Below are positions 1-9,834 of a DNA stretch of 64,000 nucleotides, one piece after another; position 1 is the first letter of the stretch, and each line of letters opens with the position of its first letter. The stretch is from Panax quinquefolius. Taxonomy: Eukaryota > Streptophyta > Magnoliopsida > Apiales > Araliaceae. The notes beneath the pieces are model-generated. The model ran no database searches and was not told the origin of the DNA. It worked only from the letters and a program-made list of their open reading frames with translations. The translations under genes were made by a program, and so were the position numbers. The DNA is taken from assembly GCA_020205615.1 (NCBI GenBank), contig CM035153.1, positions 76,618,692-76,682,691 of the forward strand. The letters run 5' to 3'.

Positions 1-11
1 AAAAGCGGTAA

Positions 12-34
12 ATATATATATATATATATATATA
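12..34. repeat. (TA)n microsatellite
   Basis: Uninterrupted alternating A and T, about 11 units, next to the 58-bp tandem repeat in the presumed 3' part of LTR V. Confidence 0.95.
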
Positions 35-43
35 GTGACATGA

Positions 44-265
44 TCAACCACCACGAAGCTCCTCCATGGGGGATCAGAAATGTAAATAAAGCAATAAATA
101 TGATCAACCGCCATGAAGTAAACTCCAAGTGGGTCTAAATGTAAATAAAGTAGTAAAAACAATCAACCGCCACGAAGTAAACTCCAGGCGGGAAGAAATG
201 TAAATAAAGGTGTAAAAGGCCATGAAGTAAACTTCAGGCCTGACATAAATATAAATATATAAATA
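44..265. repeat. Tandem repeat, about 58-bp unit, 3.5 to 4 copies
   Basis: Successive units share the core CCGCCACGAAGTAAACTCCA, followed by a G-rich segment and AAATGTAAATAAAG. They start near 44, 103, 163 and 216. The last copy is shorter and runs into AT-rich sequence. Units differ by several substitutions, so the array is old. The short ORFs here are repeat translations and not genes. Confidence 0.8.
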
Positions 266-605
266 TATATATAAAAACAGTAAACGCACCAGATATATAT
301 ATACAAATAAAAATAAAAATCACGGACCGAAGTGCGGGCATACAAACACAACACGACTCTCAATGTGAAGAAAAGTGTGTGCAAGATGAAGAGAAAGGCT
401 TTATAGTGTGTAAGAAGGCTTATAGTGGACTGCCAAAGAAGACTTCTATAACATTAAGTGGATGAGGCTACTGCCGATAAAAATATAGCTATATGTGAGC
501 TCACAAGTGTTTAAAATGAGAAAGCACTCAATATAGGGTGTGTACAGAGCAAATTTGACAAGGCTTCCTCGCCTTTTTCTTCTTGAATATGGCCATCCCA
601 AGCCC

Positions 606-615
606 TATATTTATA
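606..615 (-). promoter_or_regulatory. TATA box of LTR V
   Basis: The minus strand reads TATAAATATA, a near-ideal plant TATA box, between the repeat-rich presumed U3 and the leader-like U5. It is the best candidate for the transcription start of element V. No experimental support is visible. Confidence 0.5.
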
Positions 616-623
616 GAGCTGGG

Positions 624-666
624 AGCCGCAGGTGTACCTGCTGCAACCGCAGATGCACCTGCGGCT
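624..666. repeat. GC-rich inverted repeat (hairpin)
   Basis: The arms AGCCGCAGGTG (624-634) and CACCTGCGGCT (656-666) are perfect reverse complements with a 21-nt loop. Within it, GCAGGT and ACCTGC form a smaller palindrome. It lies about 10-50 nt upstream of the TATA box in minus sense, so it could be a promoter-proximal element of LTR V. Confidence 0.75.
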
Positions 667-1035
667 GCCTGGGTGCCCCGGGCTCCGTGCATCCCACCGT
701 CTCGAAGTACGTGCACATGTGCAACCTGATGTCCACTTGAACTTGCAGAACTTCAATCCGAGCATCCAATTGAGATGTATAAGACCTGTTTTGGACTGCT
801 GCTGTCGAGAGCTACGCAATGAAATGGGATTAGAGGTTGTACGAAGTCAGGAAGATGGAACCATGTCCTATGTCTTCAAGCTTCAAATTCTATCCGGTGT
901 TCTGTCTTGCTTAATAGTCACTCGGGATTGTAACTCCTTGGTTCTTGTGGGACATTATTGTGTAGAATGTATGTTGAGATGTTTGTTGAGATGGCACCAT
1001 GTGGGGTTGAGGTGGCAATTTGATGATTTTACCCT

Positions 1036-1500
1036 TCACTGGGGTTATCTCCAGTTTTGGCTGATAAAATAGACGTTGCTCAGGGTTATCTCTGAGATTG
1101 GCTGCTGCAAGTGTGGAATGACCTCAGGATTGTCTCTGAGGTGTGCCTGTCCTCCAGGGGTTATCTCCGGGTTTGGGAATTGAGTGCCTTTGTGTGATCC
1201 CCGAGGTTGAAGCTGACTACATGGTTTGAAACAATCTTGTCCGGGGTTATCTCTGGAACTGCAACTTCACTCCCTAGGGTTATCTCCAAGATTAACATGA
1301 TCTTTCCCGGTGTTGTTTTCGGGACTGAGACTGAACATCTCGGGGTTATCTCCAAGATGAATCGGCCTTCTCCGTTGGAATTTCTGGTATTTGCACTACT
1401 TTCCCCGGGGTTATCTCCGAGGTGGGAAAATGATACTCCTGGTGTGTTTTTCAGGATTAAGCTGAGCTTTCTTCCAGGGTTATCTCTGAAAGAAGATTCT
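1036..1500. repeat. Degenerate minisatellite GGGGTTATCTCC
   Basis: The core (G)GGGTTATCTC(C/T) recurs near 1040, 1082, 1126, 1158, 1241, 1276, 1342, 1408 and 1477, mixed with a related core GGTGTTGTTTTC near 1308 and 1440. Spacing is often close to multiples of 33-35 bp. The array lies upstream of the TATA box in minus sense, where some plant LTRs carry enhancer-like repeats. Both strands are open for some distance because the unit lacks stops, so the ORFs here are not evidence of coding. Confidence 0.7.
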
Positions 1501-1553
1501 GCACTTCCTGCAATGTTAGTAATAGGTAGGCAGAAAAATTTCGAGTGTCTACA

Positions 1554-2060
1554 CTCCTCCAGAAATTTGATGTGAATCGTGGATCATGATCTGACAGAAT
1601 CGAAACTTGTACTCCATGTCTTGAAATGAATTCTTTGACATAAAACATAGATAATTGCTCTAGGTTATACCTAACTCCTATCAGCAAAAAGTGAGTCGAC
1701 TTCATCAAACGATCTACTATTACCCAAATAGTGTCATATCCCTTCTTCGTCGTTGGAAGTCCCACCACAAATTCCATCGTGATATGCTCCCACTTCCACT
1801 CTGAAATCTCTAGTGATTGAAATAATACACTCGGTCGTTGGTGTTCGGCCTTAACTTTCTGACAAGTTAAGCACCTACTAACATATTTCACTATTTCTCT
1901 CTTCATGTTCGGCCACCAAAAGTTTTGTCAAAGGTCTTGAAACATCTTAGTGTTACTTGGATGTATCGACTACCTCGAACTACGGGCCTCTCCCATTATC
2001 TCTTCTTTTAATTTTGTATCATACGAAACCCAAATTCTTTCTTCAAAACGTAGCCAAGGC
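1554..2060 (-). pseudogene. Ty3/gypsy integrase fragment
   Basis: Minus-strand translation gives the N-terminal integrase zinc-finger region (His-His near 1985-1960, then the CLTCQ motif at about 1855) and the first half of the catalytic core. The core includes the EWKWEHITMEF stretch, where the first catalytic Asp position reads Glu, and SDHDPRF with the second Asp. Stops interrupt it twice near 1930-1970. It ends after FWRS at 1554, where LTR V was inserted. On the right it stops at about 2060, joined to a truncated G1 LTR. It resembles the G1 integrase (5300-5690) but is clearly a different copy. It also keeps the zinc-finger part that G1 has lost. Confidence 0.85.
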
Positions 2061-2649
2061 TATATATAGATTGAATCACAATCAATCTATATATCACGAA
2101 TAGTCTAGCCGAGTTAAAATCTGGCATCGACTCTTTCTTTAAAACAAGGCTTGCAATTCAGTTCAACGAATCACATACAACTTGGCTAACATGAAAGTTA
2201 GACAAGCGTTAAGAAAAACTTGCCTTTCAGCGTCTTCAAATATTTTACTCGACTGACCACAGCCTTTACAGAATCTACATGATATATTCACATAGCACAC
2301 TGTAATTAGCTATCAAATAACTATTCACATTGCTTATACAAGCTTCTTTCTCTTCTATGTCTTTGTTAACCTAATATCTTTATTAAAGTCAATAAGACTT
2401 ATTACCCTTCATCCCAGTTTATTAATCAACTAACATTTATTAACCGGACTTAAACATTGTCAGCGAGATACCAAAGTTGTTCAACGTTCTTAACTTGGTA
2501 ACATGCATTACATTCCTAAGTTTCATACCATATACCTTAGTATAGGTAGTATAGAAATAACTTTAATACACTTATGAAGTGTACAAACATCATTCCTTTA
2601 GGTCCCTGAACAAACGAAGTTTAAAACCTAAGTCATTGTCTGAAGTCCA

Positions 2650-2830
2650 TCACTCGCGCCGAGGCGCGACACTCATCATAATACTAGGCTGGTGTCATGC
2701 CCGATTAGCGATGTTGAGCTCCCAACTTGGCTGTTATGCTACCAATTAGCAATGCTCAACTTTCTTTGTCAGACCGCAAGATCATGCGCGCGCAAAATAA
2801 CACTATGTCTTGCGCCGTGATGCCAGACCT
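2650..2830. other. Hypervariable GC-rich patch in G1 LTR
   Basis: Compared with 11188-11400 and 28272-28470, the flanks align cleanly. This patch, which holds GCGCCGAGGCGCGAC and GCGCGCGC strings, is replaced by different sequence of different length in each copy. Confidence 0.7.
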
Positions 2831-3690
2831 CAATGCCAGATTCCCAGCAATTTTCTAGAACTTTGTGAAATTCCCGGGGCCGTAACTTCTTCGTTTTAAG
2901 CCCGATTTGGTCCGTTCAAAAGCCTACACATCACAAATGATGTAATCTACGCGTTCATATAAGAATTCAACACTTTCAAATCCGTTAACTCAAAATTGAC
3001 TATTGAGTTCATTTTTTAGACGTTCGTAAATGTTAATGAGCGTTCAATGCTCGTTTTCTTCGTTTTAAGTCGGAATCCGACGATTCTCGAACCCACAACT
3101 CTTAATCACCCTATCTCACGTGTTGATATTAAAAACCAACATTTTCAAGTTTCACGACAACTTTTGACCCTTCATCCGGAATTCAACGTTTTCGACGTTT
3201 AACATCTAATTACGTAAAATTCGCCATAACTTCGTTACTAGGGTTCTCTAATCCAAATCACATGGAATACTCCATGTATTTCATATCTACATCCTAACCA
3301 AATAAGATACAATTACTAAGGTATTGATGGAGTTCAATCGTTTACAAACGATCAATCTCAACAAACAATATTTTCATGGTTCAAAACTATTTTAAACTTT
3401 ATAATTCTTATAATCTCATGACTTAAAGAGATTGAATCTATGGTAAGTCATCTTTAATCTCTCATACAAGACATATACCACCCATCTATGATTCTTCAAT
3501 ATAATAGAAAAATCAAAAAGAGATGGAGATGAAAGGTAAAGATTATACCTTAAGAACTCTTATGAAACTTTCTTAAAAAACTCTATGATCAAGCTTCCAA
3601 GTGTATGATTTGGTTGAGTCTTGCTCTCTTTCTCTCTCAAATAATCTACGTTGGCAATTGAAAAACTCTCAAATGACTAAACCTAGCTTC

Positions 3691-3700
3691 CTATTTATAG
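3691..3700 (-). promoter_or_regulatory. TATA box of G1 3' LTR
   Basis: CTATAAATAG on the minus strand, conserved at 12262-12271 in the partner LTR. It marks the probable U3/R promoter of the element. Confidence 0.5.
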
Positions 3701-4609
3701 AAAATGAGATGGAGGGCAATTTGGACAATTAACACCCCACCTCCTTACTATTCACACTTGGTTCACCAAGTAAAATACTTGTGGACCAAGCCTTATGCTT
3801 GGCTACCACATAAAGTGGCCGGCCCCCACTCTTGCCATATGACATCCCATGGGTTGCCCCATGGGTTCTACCCATCCGGTGACCCACAGTTTGATCCACG
3901 GTTAGGTTTAAATGAATTGTACTTAACTACATAAACATTGGGCCTAGACTTGGGCTCAACTCACTAACTCTTTGGGCTTGGTCATTTAACAATTAGACTA
4001 ATAGAAATCCAACTCAATGACTTATTCATTAAGACTTAATCTTAATCCTATAATACGAATCGTATTCTATACGTACAATTCACATATTCTTTCCGTATAC
4101 TATACGTACAATAATCGTATTGTACTTCATATTTACTCAACATATTATACATAGACACTAAAAAGTATCATAAATGTATAATACTCGCATTAACCCTAAC
4201 GCAATTCCTTCTACGCATATTATTTCCTTCTCGGAAATCAATACACTCAACCCTTAGGTTTTAAGTTTCTTACGAAAAATCAAGGTTTATATAAATGAAA
4301 TATTATCAGATATTCCATCTTATCATGATATTCTATCATTATGCATTTCTCGGAATTTCAAAATAATTCCCTGAACAGAAATGGATGAATAGTGTTTTTA
4401 CAGAAATTTCTTGGAAAACAATTATTTTCGTCTTGGAAATTCCAAACAATTATTTCTAACACGTAGCCAGGATACTAACCACGTTAGCACATTATAGGTC
4501 ATAGAATGACCTTCACATAGCTTACTCACATAATAATCAATTAAATTCATTTAATTCACATAATCAAATAAAAATTTAATTGTCATAAAAATTCGATTTT
4601 TTTCGGGCT

Positions 4610-5820
4610 TTACATTCTCTCCCCCTTATAAGGATTCTGTCCCAAGAATCTTAGCTTATAATTACATAAACAAATGAGGAAAGTCTTCCTTCATTTTACT
4701 TTCGAGCTCCCACGTTGCTTCTTCAGTATTATGGTTTCTCCATAGCACCTTCACTGCAGGTATTACCTTATTTCATAAAACTTGTTCATTTCTATCAATA
4801 ATTTGAACTGGAAGTTCCTCATAGGACAAGTCTTTCTCTATTTGAATAGATTCATACTCTATTACGTGTTTATAGTCCGGTTTATAAGGACGCAACACTG
4901 ACACATGAAACACATTATGAATGTGATCCATCTCAGGAGGTAAAGCCACTTCATAAGCTACCTCTCCTACCTTCTTAAAATCTCAAAAGGTCCTACATCG
5001 ATTTCTCTATTCTCCTTGTGAGGATCTGCATACTTCCTCTGCCTATTTAGAGCAGTAACTAATTGAGTATGTATTAACCTCACCATGTCCGCCGTCTGCT
5101 ATACCATCTCAGGTCCCAACATCCGACGTTCACCCACCTCATCCCAACACAATGGAGTTCGACACTTCCTTCCATACAACGCTTCATAAGGTGGCATGCC
5201 AATACTAGCGTGAAAACTATTGTTGTACGAAAATTCCACCAATGGTAGATATTCGTCCCAACTCCCTTTGAAATCCATAACGCAAGATCTTAACATATCT
5301 TCAAGCGTTTGAATTGTCCGCTCACTTTGACCATCCGTCTAAGGATGATACGCCGTACTCAATCTTAACTGCGTTCCCATTTGCTCTTGCAAACTCCTCC
5401 AAAAGTTCGATGTGAATCATGGATCAAGATCTGACACAATCGAAACAGGTACTCCATGTCTGGAAATAATTTCCTTAACTTACAACTTAGCTAACTGATC
5501 TAGGTTATACCTAACTCCTATTGTTAGAAAATGAGTCGATTTCGTCAATCGATTCACTATAACCCAAATAGCATCGTATCCTTTTCTAGTGGTCGGAAGT
5601 TCCACCACAAAGTCCATTGTGAGGTACTCCCACTTCCACTCTGGAATTTCTAACGGTTGTAACAACCCACTCGGTCGTTGCTCAGTTGTACTCCCCTAAC
5701 CCGTTCCACTATGGTCGGTCGGGTTTTCATGGAAAATAACATTTCCTCTACTTCTTCTGGTAACTTAACTTCTAACTCCATTCTTGTCATCGTTGTTACC
5801 AACTTATTCTGAGTTGTTAA
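4610..5820 (-). pseudogene. G1 integrase with C-terminal chromodomain, degraded
   Basis: After a short spacer (5820-5720) the frame enters the catalytic core at the EWKWEYLTMDF stretch (first Asp), then SDLDP (second Asp, about 5455), then GQSER (catalytic Glu, about 5330). The zinc-finger region that should precede the core is absent, so roughly 200-250 bp have been deleted near 5690-5700. In-frame stops occur near 5482, after SDLDP and before TDGQS, with frame changes near 4970 and 4775. The C-terminal part has a GPF-like segment, the FHVSVLRPY motif and VKVLWRNHNTEEATWELE, which is the chromodomain tail of Tekay/Del-type chromoviruses. The frame ends in the LTR at about 4610. Confidence 0.85.
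4615..4627 (-). other. Polypurine tract of G1
   Basis: The minus strand reads AAGGGGGAGAGAA immediately before the LTR start TGTAAAG. This is the plus-strand priming site used in reverse transcription and it fixes the inner edge of the 3' LTR. Confidence 0.85.
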
Positions 5821-5823
5821 CAT

Positions 5824-6777
5824 TTACAGTTTCTCTCTACCCTTCCTACTTAGCGAATCGGCTACTTCATTTGCTTTCCCCGGATGATATAAAATATCAC
5901 AGTCATAATCTTTTATTAACTCTAACCACCTGCTCTGTCTCATGTTCAACTCCTTCTGTGTGAAGATATATTTCAGACTTTTGTGGTCCCTGTATATCTC
6001 ACATTTCTCACCATAAAGATATTGCCTCCATATTTTTAAGGCAAAAACTACAGTTGCCAATTCCAAAACAAGAGTAGGATAGACCTTCTCATAATCCTTC
6101 AATTGACGTGACGCATACGCAATGACCTTGTCATGCTGCATGAGCACGCAACCTAGTCCTTTATGTGAAGCATCACTATACACTACAAAATTTCCTGTAT
6201 CGTTTGGTAAGGACAATACAGGTGCCTCACTTAATCTCTTCTTCAATTCCTGAAAACTAGTCTGACATTTTTCAGTCCACACATACTTCACCGACTTTCT
6301 TGTCAGATTTGTCAATGGAGTAGCTATTTTAGAAAAGTCCGGAATGAACCTTCTATAGTATCCCGCTAACCCTAGAAAACTCTGAACCTCAGTTGGCGTT
6401 TTTGGTTGCTCCCATTCGTTAACTGCTTCTACTTTTGCCGGATCTACGGAAATGCCATCCTTATCAATAACATGTCCTAGAAATTGCACTCTCTCCAGCC
6501 AAAATTCACACTTTGTGAATTTCGCATACAATTTCTCCTTTCTTGGTGTTTCCAACACTATTCTTAAATGTTCTGCATGATCTTCTTACGTCTTTGAATA
6601 GACTAGAATATCATCAATGAACACTACTATGAACTTGTCTAAATATTGTTTGAACACTCTGTTCATCATATCCATAAATGCAGCTGGTGCATTCGTCAAC
6701 CCAAATGACATCACTAGAAAATCGTAATGACCATAACAAGTTCTGAACGCCGTCTTAGGTACATCCTCCTTTCTCAC
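5824..6777 (-). pseudogene. G1 reverse transcriptase (C-terminal part) and RNase H
   Basis: Two minus-strand frames continue the polymerase. The first (6777-6586, 63 residues) has the palm motif FIDD at residues 53-56 and ends at a TAA. The second (6558-5824, 244 residues) has the thumb/connection segment [13 protein letters not shown] (61-73). It is followed by RNase H with acidic residues in the expected places: Asp129 (SDAS), Glu166 (LELA), Asp191 (RDHKS) and Asp234 (VADSLSR). It then ends in a stop. The catalytic residues are intact; the stops are the visible damage. Confidence 0.9.
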
Positions 6778-6783
6778 CTTTAA

Positions 6784-7674
6784 CTAATGATACCTCGTGC
6801 GTAAATCTATCTTAGAAAAATATTGTGCCCCTTTCAACTGATCAAATAAATCATCGATCCTGGCCAATGGGTATTTATTCTTAATCGTTAACTTGTTCAA
6901 CTCTCGATAGTCGATACAAAGTCTTAACGACTCATCCTTCTTCTTGACAAACAACACTGGTGCTCCCCAAGGAGACACACTTGGTTGAATGTACTTCCTA
7001 TCTAACAGTTCTTGTAATTGAACAATTAACTTCTTCATCTCAAATGGTGCCATACGATATGGTGCCCTTGAAACTGGTGCCGTTCCCGATAACAGATCAA
7101 TTACAAACTCTACCTCCCTATCCGGTGGAATACCCGGTAACTCCTCCGAAAATACATCTGCGAACTCTTGCACTATAGGTATCTGGTCCAAGGATGTTCC
7201 CACTATTTGGGTATCCACAACATGGCACAAATAACCTACACACCCTTTTCTCAACATCTTCCTAGCTTGTGTCATAGACAGACAACAAGAGCTTCTCGGT
7301 GATTTACTACCGAAAAACACTACCTTGGTTTTCTTAAAAAGCCGAAGGTTTATACTTTTCCTATGACAATCTATAATTGCCTTATGGTTGACTAACCAGT
7401 CCATTCCAAGAATTACATCGAATTCTTTTAGCCTTATCGATACCAAATCTACTAATAACTTATTCCCTCTAATTTCTACGCAACAATCCTTATGAATATG
7501 CTCAATGGGGATTATTTCTTCGTTTTCTAACTTAACATCTAAAGGTATAGGTAACTTCTCAGGGATTAAACCTAATTGCTTAGCAAATTCACATGCTATA
7601 AAAGAACATGTAGCACCCGAATCAAATAGCACATAAGCATTTATCTCATTGACCGGAATGATACCTGCTACCAC
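6784..7674 (-). pseudogene. G1 protease and N-terminal reverse transcriptase
   Basis: A 296-residue minus-strand frame. The aspartic protease active site DSGAT lies at residues 18-22 and the matching ILGMDWL at 88-94. The RT fingers follow, with [13 protein letters not shown] (about 255-267) and the YFSKIDL segment near the end, which contributes the first catalytic Asp. The frame ends at a TAG just after Tyr-His, where the sister frame (6777-6586) continues the same domain without a gap. Gag lies upstream in the same direction, as expected for a gag-pol chromovirus. Confidence 0.92.
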
Positions 7675-7699
7675 ATCCGTTTATGCAACCGCATCTTGG

Positions 7700-8718
7700 A
7701 CAAATATATTAAACGACACAGTGAGGGTCTACCCACCGATGGTGTTGGTCCAGTAATGACTAATTTACCACTACCAGAAATCTTATTCCCCTTTAAACCC
7801 TTCTTTGGGCAATTTCTTGCCATGTGGTCCATTGACCCACAGACAAAACATCCCTGGTTCTTCTAAGGGTTAGGACAGTTGGGTGATAAATGCCCCTCCT
7901 GCCCACAGTTGTAGCATACTGCTTTCCCCTTTAAACAGACTCCTATGTGAGACTTTTCGCATGTCTTACATGCTTCTGTCCTCCGCCAGCCTTATTACTT
8001 CCCTCTAACTTACTCTTAATCTTCTTCTCTTTGTGGTACTGAGACAAAGCCTCACCACCACCTTCATCTATTATCGCCTTCTCCAGAATAGTCCCGTAGG
8101 AAGCACTCTGGAAAACCGATATCCTACTGTAGAGCCAGGGTTTTAAGCCCTGCTCAAACCTATGCGCCTTCCTCGCTTCTGTATCCACCTGATGTGGAGC
8201 AAATCTCGCCAATTCGTTAAACTTGGCGGCATACTGGGGAACTGTCATATCCCCCTGCTTAAGTTCTAAGAACATAATTTCCATTCTACCCTGTATGCTA
8301 GTAGGGAAATAGTTTTCGAAGAAGACTTTCTTAAACTTTTCCCACGTAATGACCTCTCATCCTAGCCCCACCACAGTGAGCCTCCCACCAGAGGTTGGCT
8401 TCCCCTTCATCATGTGAAGTCGCAAAAAGAAGTCTTTTATGCCTCACCACGTTTGTTATCACAAACGCCTTTTCAATCTCTCTAACCCATGTCTAGGCTT
8501 CTAACGGGTCCGTCGTTCCTCGGAACTAGGGAGGACCCACACTTTTAAAGTCCTTAAAGGTAGTTGTTCTTGCTACCCCAGGAGCTACAGGAATCCCACC
8601 CCCTTGGTTAAATGCAGCCGTTAAAAAATTAACGAACTCTTGCATAGGGTTATTAGGACCCCCCCTGATTCTCATTATGAGACTCTACTCTTGTTACGTT
8701 TCCTTCCTTCTACGACAT
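7700..8718 (-). pseudogene. G1 gag (capsid and two zinc knuckles), degraded
   Basis: A start codon fits at 8718, in the place where Y gag also starts, but codon 3 is a stop. The best preserved block (8284-7943) contains FLELKQGDMTVPQYAAKF and FEQGLKPWLYSRI, typical of plant gypsy capsid. A frame change near 7950 leads to the nucleocapsid part, with one CCHC knuckle of the form CYNCGQEGHLSPNC (about 7920-7880) and a second, CFVCGSMDHMARNC (about 7850-7810). A stop separates them. Gag packages the element RNA into virus-like particles. Confidence 0.85.
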
Positions 8719-9038
8719 AATTATGATTAAATAAATAAAGCTTCGCTATTATCTATTTAACTACTCGGTTATCATTCTCAATCAACAACAACCATTCATA
8801 CCACAACAAGCACATTTAATAAAACTTCATTATATAATTATGCTTCTTCATAGTCAAAACTATTTACAATTTGTTTCCATAGCTAAGGGCTATTACATTT
8901 CTATCCCGCAATTGAACTTCACAAAAGTTGGGATTTACAAAAAGACTACCCTTTTATACAAAAGAGGGTTTTACGCCACTACACACATAATTATTTATTT
9001 TAGACTTCTAATAATACATAACAACATCCCCGTGTTTC
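8719..9038 (-). other. G1 spacer between ORF0 and gag
   Basis: AT-rich sequence with no supported ORF in the sense direction. The only open frame here is antisense (8840-9046) and has no recognisable content. It is probably an untranslated spacer or a retained intron-like segment. Confidence 0.5.
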
Positions 9039-9596
9039 TCATTTAGGATGACAAACAACCTTCAACTTGAAATCCATATGAACACTCTTATGGATGTAAG
9101 AAATCTGTGCTATCTTCCGGTCCGTCTTAATTATTTTCTTGCGAAGCTTATCGACCTCTTCCTTATAATCTCTAGCCCGCTCTATCAGAAACACCCGCCT
9201 ATCGTGCTCTGACTCAAAATCTACTTCTGAAGACACCTTAGCATTATGGAGATAATTAATCTCTTCACTCTGATTCTGCACAACTGTACTCAGTTGCACA
9301 TTCATGTCAAGCACTGACAGATACAATGCTCTCATTGCATCTAGAGGTATTGACTCTAGTGTAAGTACCATCGTATTAATCATTGTTACCTCCTCATAGA
9401 CACATATATTAAGATATGACGCTATATCCATATCTCCCTCGGAGTAGTCCTCCTCAGAAAAATACTCCACTGTCTTCGACTCCTCTAGAATCACTAATGG
9501 TACCTCCGCCACTGGCATTGGTACTACCTCAACTTGATTAACTGAGTCCTCACTTATCATTTCCACGTTTCTAAACATCAAGCTATCGGTCGACAT
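9039..9596 (-). CDS. G1 extra ORF upstream of gag (ORF0)
   Basis: An open frame of 185 codons in the sense direction of G1, between the primer-binding site and gag. It starts 235 bp after the primer site. It begins Met-Ser, is strongly acidic in the first half (EESKTVEYFSEEDYSEGD) and has a charged, probably coiled-coil stretch near residues 120-165 (ESEHDRR, DYKEEVDKLRKK). I recognise no domain. ORFs at the same place in Y (34815-34167) and W (57241-56961) also start Met-Ser after a leader of similar length and are acidic with helical stretches. Being intact while the rest of G1 is broken makes it noteworthy. The function is unknown and the true C-terminus could be altered. Confidence 0.6.
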   Translation of the reverse strand: MSTDSLMFRNVEMISEDSVNQVEVVPMPVAEVPLVILEESKTVEYFSEEDYSEGDMDIASYLNICVYEEVTMINTMVLTLESIPLDAMRALYLSVLDMNVQLSTVVQNQSEEINYLHNAKVSSEVDFESEHDRRVFLIERARDYKEEVDKLRKKIIKTDRKIAQISYIHKSVHMDFKLKVVCHPK

Positions 9597-9818
9597 CTAC
9601 AATAGCACATAACACGTTGATTAGTACATAATACACAATAGTATAAGCACAAATCACATTTAATATCTTTAAGATTAATTTTCATCTTTTAATCCTTTCG
9701 ATAATGAGTTATCTCAATATCTTATTAATTCAATGGACTTGAATTTCATTCCTCGGACTTTACATTCCTTACGAGGTTATTAGCCTAAGGTTTTCCCCCC
9801 TTTAGTTTTATAACCTAA

Positions 9819-9831
9819 GGCTTTGATACCA
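9819..9831 (-). other. Primer-binding site of G1 (initiator tRNA-Met)
   Basis: The minus strand reads TGGTATCAAAGCC, one base different from the 3' end complement of plant initiator tRNA-Met (TGGTATCAGAGC). It lies three bases inside the LTR edge at 9835 and so fixes the element's polarity. Confidence 0.88.
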
Positions 9832-9834
9832 ACA

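Larger units (their letters stand above)
1..1553 (-). mobile_element. Partial LTR of element V (minus sense), truncated by window start
   Basis: Read on the minus strand, an LTR-like unit begins at 1553 with TGTAGACACTCGA. This lies exactly where a recognisable integrase reading frame (1554-2060) stops making sense after its Phe-Trp-Arg-Ser. Downstream in minus sense come a block of short degenerate repeats (about 1500-1036), a strong TATA box (606-615), a leader-like stretch and a 58-bp tandem repeat (44-265). That order matches U3, promoter, R and U5 of a plant LTR. The other LTR end, any internal region and the second target-site copy are outside the window; the expected duplication would be CTCCT (1554-1558). 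A non-LTR origin cannot be excluded. Confidence 0.6.
2061..4614 (-). mobile_element. 3' LTR of chromovirus G1, outer end lost
   Basis: The sequence aligns along its length with the other G1 LTR (about 10595-13164) and the solo LTR (26932-30242). On the minus strand it starts at 4614 with TGTAAAG, directly after a polypurine tract. Roughly 760 bp present at the other end of the intact copy (9835-10595) are missing, and an unrelated integrase fragment abuts at about 2061. The match to the partner LTR is close except for a GC-rich patch at 2650-2830. Confidence 0.9.

Noticed and set aside
43..265. CRISPR-like array
   Set aside because: Units are contiguous diverged tandem repeats without unique spacers of constant length, in plant DNA.
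1207..1575. 122-codon plus-strand ORF with repeated PGVIS-like units
   Set aside because: The repeats are translations of the minisatellite; the minus strand is open too, and no domain is visible.
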